Below, piece after piece: positions 14,796-17,665 of a stretch of 17,665 nt of DNA; the stretch's first letter is position 1, and the number at the start of each line of letters is the position of its first letter. Location: positions 1-17,665 of the forward strand of contig CAMLEO010000131.1 of NCBI GenBank assembly GCA_946478975.1, written 5' to 3'. This DNA comes from an uncultured Steroidobacter sp. GTDB taxonomy: Bacteria; Pseudomonadota; Gammaproteobacteria; Steroidobacterales; Steroidobacteraceae. Position numbers and translations under genes: made by a program. The notes under the pieces were generated by a model. It was given only the letters and a program-made list of their open reading frames with translations. It did not search any database and was not told the origin of the DNA.

Positions 14796-14810
14796 CGACC
14801 GCCCGGTCGG
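14796..14810. promoter_or_regulatory. Operator 4 of the CGACCG-NN-CGGTCGG family
   Basis: CGACCG-CC-CGGTCGG with perfect 6-base arms (14796-14801, 14804-14809), 26 bases before the GTG at 14837. Together with operator 3, 65 bases away, it flanks the divergent promoter pair. Confidence 0.7.
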
Positions 14811-14836
14811 TTCGTGCGCCGGCGCCCGGAGGTTCA

Positions 14837-16789
14837 GTGACCACCGCTTCGAATCCGTATCCGCGCCTGCTCCAGCCCTTCGAATCCGGACGCCTGCGGC
14901 TGGCCAATCGCCTGGTGGTGCTGCCTCACGGCACCAGCATGGTTCGCGATGGAAACATCACTGCAGAGGACATCGCGTACTTCGAAGCACGCGCCCGCTC
15001 GCGTCCGGGAATGATCGTGATGGGCGCCATCATCGTGCATCCCACCTCGTCGCTGCGCGGACATCACCTGGTCGAGGCCTATCACCGCGAAGGCTTCGAG
15101 ATGCTAGAGCGACGTGCTGATGTCGTTCGTGCATACGGCGTCAAGGTGGTGGGTCAGCTAGTGCATCTCGGCCGCGAGATGATCGGCGGCGAACTGAACT
15201 ACGCTCCGTCGGCCCCTTCGGCGATTCGTTCGCCTCGCGATCCGTTCGCACCTCATGAGTTGAGTCCACGCGAGATCGCGACGCTGGTGCAGGCCTTCGC
15301 CGACTCCGCGGCCAATCTCAAAACGACCGGACACGATGGCGCGGAAATTCATGGTGCACATGGCTATCTCGTCGCACAGTTTCTTTCTCCCGCCACCAAC
15401 GAACGCACCGATGCGTACGGCGGCACGCCGGAGAAGCGCATGCGATTCCTCATCGAGGTGCTCGAAGCCATGCGCCAGCGCTGCGGCGATGACTTCATCC
15501 TCGGTCTGCGCCTGAGTGCCGACGAGGAGATTGCCGACGGCATGGGCATTCAAGATACGGCTCGCGTCGCAAGCGAGCTGGCGCGCCTGGGTCATGTCGA
15601 CTATCTCAGCATCACCCTCGGCACGCGCGGCTCGTATGTGAAAGATGTGAGCAGCCCAGTCGCACCGACGGCACGCGCATCACACATCATTCGCGATGCC
15701 TGTGGTCTGCCCATTATCGTGGGCCAGCGCATCACCACTCCGGAGGTTGCGGAACGTTTGTTGGCCGATGGCGATGCCGACCTGATCGGTGTCGCACGAG
15801 CTGTGATCGCGGATCCGGACTGGATGGCCAAGGCGGCACGAGGCGACGCTCACCGCATCCGGCCTTGCATCGGTTTGAATCAAGACTGCCGTGCCTTCGC
15901 GCCGCACTTGCATTGCGCGATCAATCCGGCAACCGGACGTGAACTGCTGCCGGAGTTCGGTGCGAGCCGCCCAGCGACCCAGCCCCGTCGCATTGCTGTC
16001 ATTGGCGGCGGGCCGGGTGGGCTCGAAGCGGCACGCGTAGCTGCAGTCCGCGGGCATCGAGTCACAGTGTTTGAAGCCAGCGATGGATTGGGCGGACAGT
16101 TCCTGTACGCCAGCGCTCTGCCACATCGAAAAGACCTGCGGAACTTCATCGATTATCTGCGCGGTGAGCTGCGTCACCACCAGGTCGGCGTCGAGATGCG
16201 TACGCGCATCGACGATCCTGCGCAGATCAAAGACGCCTTCGACGTTGCGATCATTGCGACCGGCGCTGCCGCGAGGCCAGTGCCCGAGGAGTTTGCTGGC
16301 GATCGTGTCATCTCGTGGTTCGATGTACTCGCGAACGGTGCCCCCTCCCCCGAAGAAAACAATCGCGCGGTGCTGGTCGATGATGGCAGCGCGTTCTGGT
16401 GGACCTATGGGGTCGCCGAAGCTTTAGTGCAGGCCGGCTGGCAATTGCTGATCGCCACTCCCTCGGCAGCGATCGCTCAACACATTCCCGCGGAAAGCGC
16501 CAACGCGCTGCTCGCCAGGCTCGGCCGGGCCGGCACCGAGTACCGCGTGCTCACTACGTTGTATGAAGTTGCAGCCGACGGTGCGCATCTCATGAACGTC
16601 ACCAGCGGCGAGGAATTCGTGTTCGACTGCGGGCTGGTCGTCCTGCAAACCGGACGCGCGCCGCTCGCCAATCTCGTGGAGCCCTTCGAGCTCTCGGGAA
16701 TGGAATATCACACCATCGGCGACTGCGTGACGCCGCGGCGAATGTCACATGCCGTATTCGAGGCGCATCGCTTAGCCAGCACGCTCTGA
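14837..16789 (+). CDS. NADH:flavin oxidoreductase, 2,4-dienoyl-CoA reductase/BaiCD-like
   Basis: 650 residues with the layout of E. coli FadH and bile-acid BaiCD/BaiH enzymes. An N-terminal Old-Yellow-Enzyme FMN barrel (about 8-335, with 'QLVHLGRE', 'HGAHGYLVAQFLSP' at 172-185 and 'TDAYGG') is followed by an iron-sulphur segment and a C-terminal FAD/NAD(P)H domain (GGGPGG at 390-395). Such proteins reduce C=C bonds in dienoyl-CoAs or enone steroids. The cluster segment reads Cys344-I-G-Leu347-N-Q-D-Cys351-x8-Cys360; FadH has Cys at the second position, so one of four usual [4Fe-4S] ligands is replaced by Leu. The GTG start at 14837 follows GGAGG (14828-14832). It is divergent from an acyl-CoA dehydrogenase and carries the shared operator. 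Its end overlaps the converging transporter gene by 18 bases. A role in removing double bonds during ring or chain degradation is likely (inference). Confidence 0.93.
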   Translation: MTTASNPYPRLLQPFESGRLRLANRLVVLPHGTSMVRDGNITAEDIAYFEARARSRPGMIVMGAIIVHPTSSLRGHHLVEAYHREGFEMLERRADVVRAYGVKVVGQLVHLGREMIGGELNYAPSAPSAIRSPRDPFAPHELSPREIATLVQAFADSAANLKTTGHDGAEIHGAHGYLVAQFLSPATNERTDAYGGTPEKRMRFLIEVLEAMRQRCGDDFILGLRLSADEEIADGMGIQDTARVASELARLGHVDYLSITLGTRGSYVKDVSSPVAPTARASHIIRDACGLPIIVGQRITTPEVAERLLADGDADLIGVARAVIADPDWMAKAARGDAHRIRPCIGLNQDCRAFAPHLHCAINPATGRELLPEFGASRPATQPRRIAVIGGGPGGLEAARVAAVRGHRVTVFEASDGLGGQFLYASALPHRKDLRNFIDYLRGELRHHQVGVEMRTRIDDPAQIKDAFDVAIIATGAAARPVPEEFAGDRVISWFDVLANGAPSPEENNRAVLVDDGSAFWWTYGVAEALVQAGWQLLIATPSAAIAQHIPAESANALLARLGRAGTEYRVLTTLYEVAADGAHLMNVTSGEEFVFDCGLVVLQTGRAPLANLVEPFELSGMEYHTIGDCVTPRRMSHAVFEAHRLASTL

Positions 16790-17665
16790 CGCCGCCTGCT
16801 TGGCGCGCCGAACTCGACGTTCGTAGGGAAGAACGCAGCTCAGCAGCGCCACCGAAACCAGCATGCCGCCAGCCATCGCGATGAATCCCCAACTGAAGGA
16901 GTGTGTGAGATCGTAGGCGAAACCCATCGTGAGCGGCCCGGCGACGCCGCCGAGTCCTCCACACAGCCCGAGTGACAACGCGAGCGCGACGCCGATGATC
17001 TCCGGTGGAAACAGGTCGAACAGCAGCACCACGAAAATGCTGATCGCGGCGGAATTGAAGAACAGGATCAGGCACAGCATCGCCACCACCGCGCGCTCAT
17101 CGTTCAACAGTAACAACCCGCCGATCGCGGGCATGGTCAGCAAAGCGGCCGCAATGATCACGCCCGTGCGGCTGCCGATGCGATCGCTGATGAACCCGCC
17201 GGAGAGTGCGCCGATGGCCGCAGCCAGGTAAGGAATGGCCAGCATGTTGCCGCTCTTGATGTTGGAGAAGCCGCGCTCCAGCGTGAGATAGCCCGGCAGC
17301 CAGCTGAAGTTGGTGACATAGATCAGCTGAATGAAGAAACACGCGCCGCAGATCGCCCAGAAGACGCGATTGCGCACCAGCACGCCGGCAGCTTCACGGA
17401 ACGGCAATCGCCGCTGTGCGCCGCTCGTGGAGTCGTAGGTGACACGATCGCGTGCCAGCGCCGTCTCGATTTCGGAACGTTCCCTGGCGGAGATCCAGGG
17501 ATGATCTTTTGGATAGTCGTACACGATCAGCCAGAACACCACGACGCCGACTACGCTGACGGCACCCGAGATAAAAAACATCGTGCGCCAGCCGTGCTGA
17601 TCGATCAGCCAGCCGACCAGCGGCATGCCGACCACCAGCCCGACGTACGCTGCAAACATCAGGCT
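16772..17665 (-). CDS. Major facilitator superfamily transporter, N-terminus cut by window edge
   Basis: About 297 residues are visible and the frame stays open to the right edge, so roughly the first third, including the first transmembrane helices, is missing; the Met at 17659 is probably internal. The sequence shows the end of the N-terminal half ('GWRTMFFISGAVSVVGVVVFWLIVYDYPKDHPWIS'), a cytoplasmic loop ('SARERSEIETALARDR...LPFREAAGVL') and about six hydrophobic helices of the C-terminal half. The 'YPKDHPWIS..E...I' loop is typical of the anion:cation symporter branch, which moves organic acids such as aromatic carboxylates, hexuronates and glucarate. It probably imports the substrate, or a related acid, across the inner membrane (inference). 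It converges on the flavoenzyme gene with an 18-base overlap. Its promoter lies outside the window. Confidence 0.88.
   Translation of the reverse strand, partial: SLMFAAYVGLVVGMPLVGWLIDQHGWRTMFFISGAVSVVGVVVFWLIVYDYPKDHPWISARERSEIETALARDRVTYDSTSGAQRRLPFREAAGVLVRNRVFWAICGACFFIQLIYVTNFSWLPGYLTLERGFSNIKSGNMLAIPYLAAAIGALSGGFISDRIGSRTGVIIAAALLTMPAIGGLLLLNDERAVVAMLCLILFFNSAAISIFVVLLFDLFPPEIIGVALALSLGLCGGLGGVAGPLTMGFAYDLTHSFSWGFIAMAGGMLVSVALLSCVLPYERRVRRAKQAASERAG

Overview
The window is a catabolic gene cluster from a high-GC Gram-negative bacterium. A TonB-dependent outer-membrane receptor with a 'LEEVVVMARKREE' plug start, frequent GTG starts, and several CoA-linked degradation genes suggest a proteobacterium of the sphingomonad, Nevskiales or Steroidobacter kind; the taxon is inferred, not proven. 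There are 15 protein genes, two of them cut by the window edges. I see no tRNA, rRNA, mobile element or CRISPR array. Coding density is very high, and no gap between genes exceeds about 150 bases.

Layout. (1) Positions 1-3027, minus strand: an operon of two short-chain dehydrogenases and an acyl-CoA synthetase (3' end off the left edge), joined by 4-base start/stop overlaps. (2) 3098-3862, minus: a LuxR-type regulator, divergent from (3) 4012-9552, plus: Rieske oxygenase, TonB-dependent receptor, aldehyde dehydrogenase and a SnoaL/NTF2-like protein. (4) 9539-12593, minus: two adjacent, probably heteromeric acyl-CoA dehydrogenases and a second, paralogous LuxR-type regulator, all overlapping by a few bases. 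(5) 12695-13345, minus: a TetR repressor. (6) 13437-14693, minus: a third acyl-CoA dehydrogenase, divergent from (7) 14837-16789, plus: a 2,4-dienoyl-CoA-reductase-like flavoenzyme. (8) From 16772, minus: a major facilitator transporter whose N-terminus lies off the right edge.

How it may work (inference). The TonB receptor and transporter would bring in a hydrophobic or organic-acid substrate. The Rieske oxygenase would hydroxylate it, the SDRs and aldehyde dehydrogenase would oxidise alcohol to acid, the ligase would make the CoA ester, and three acyl-CoA dehydrogenases plus the dienoyl-CoA reductase would degrade it by beta-oxidation-like steps. No hydratase or thiolase is present, so the pathway must continue elsewhere. 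An alicyclic, terpenoid or steroid-like acid fits, but the substrate cannot be read from sequence.

The most striking signal is regulatory. The inverted repeat CGACCG-NN-CGGTCGG occurs four times, each just upstream of a separate transcription unit (SDR operon, acyl-CoA dehydrogenase/LuxR operon, third acyl-CoA dehydrogenase, flavoenzyme). Each copy lies on a recognisable sigma-70-like promoter, and the TetR gene sits in the middle. This defines a local regulon. One of its members is a LuxR-type regulator, while the other LuxR paralogue sits beside the oxygenase/TonB unit, which has a different dyad (GTGCA-type). Together they suggest a two-layer TetR-LuxR circuit controlling degradation.
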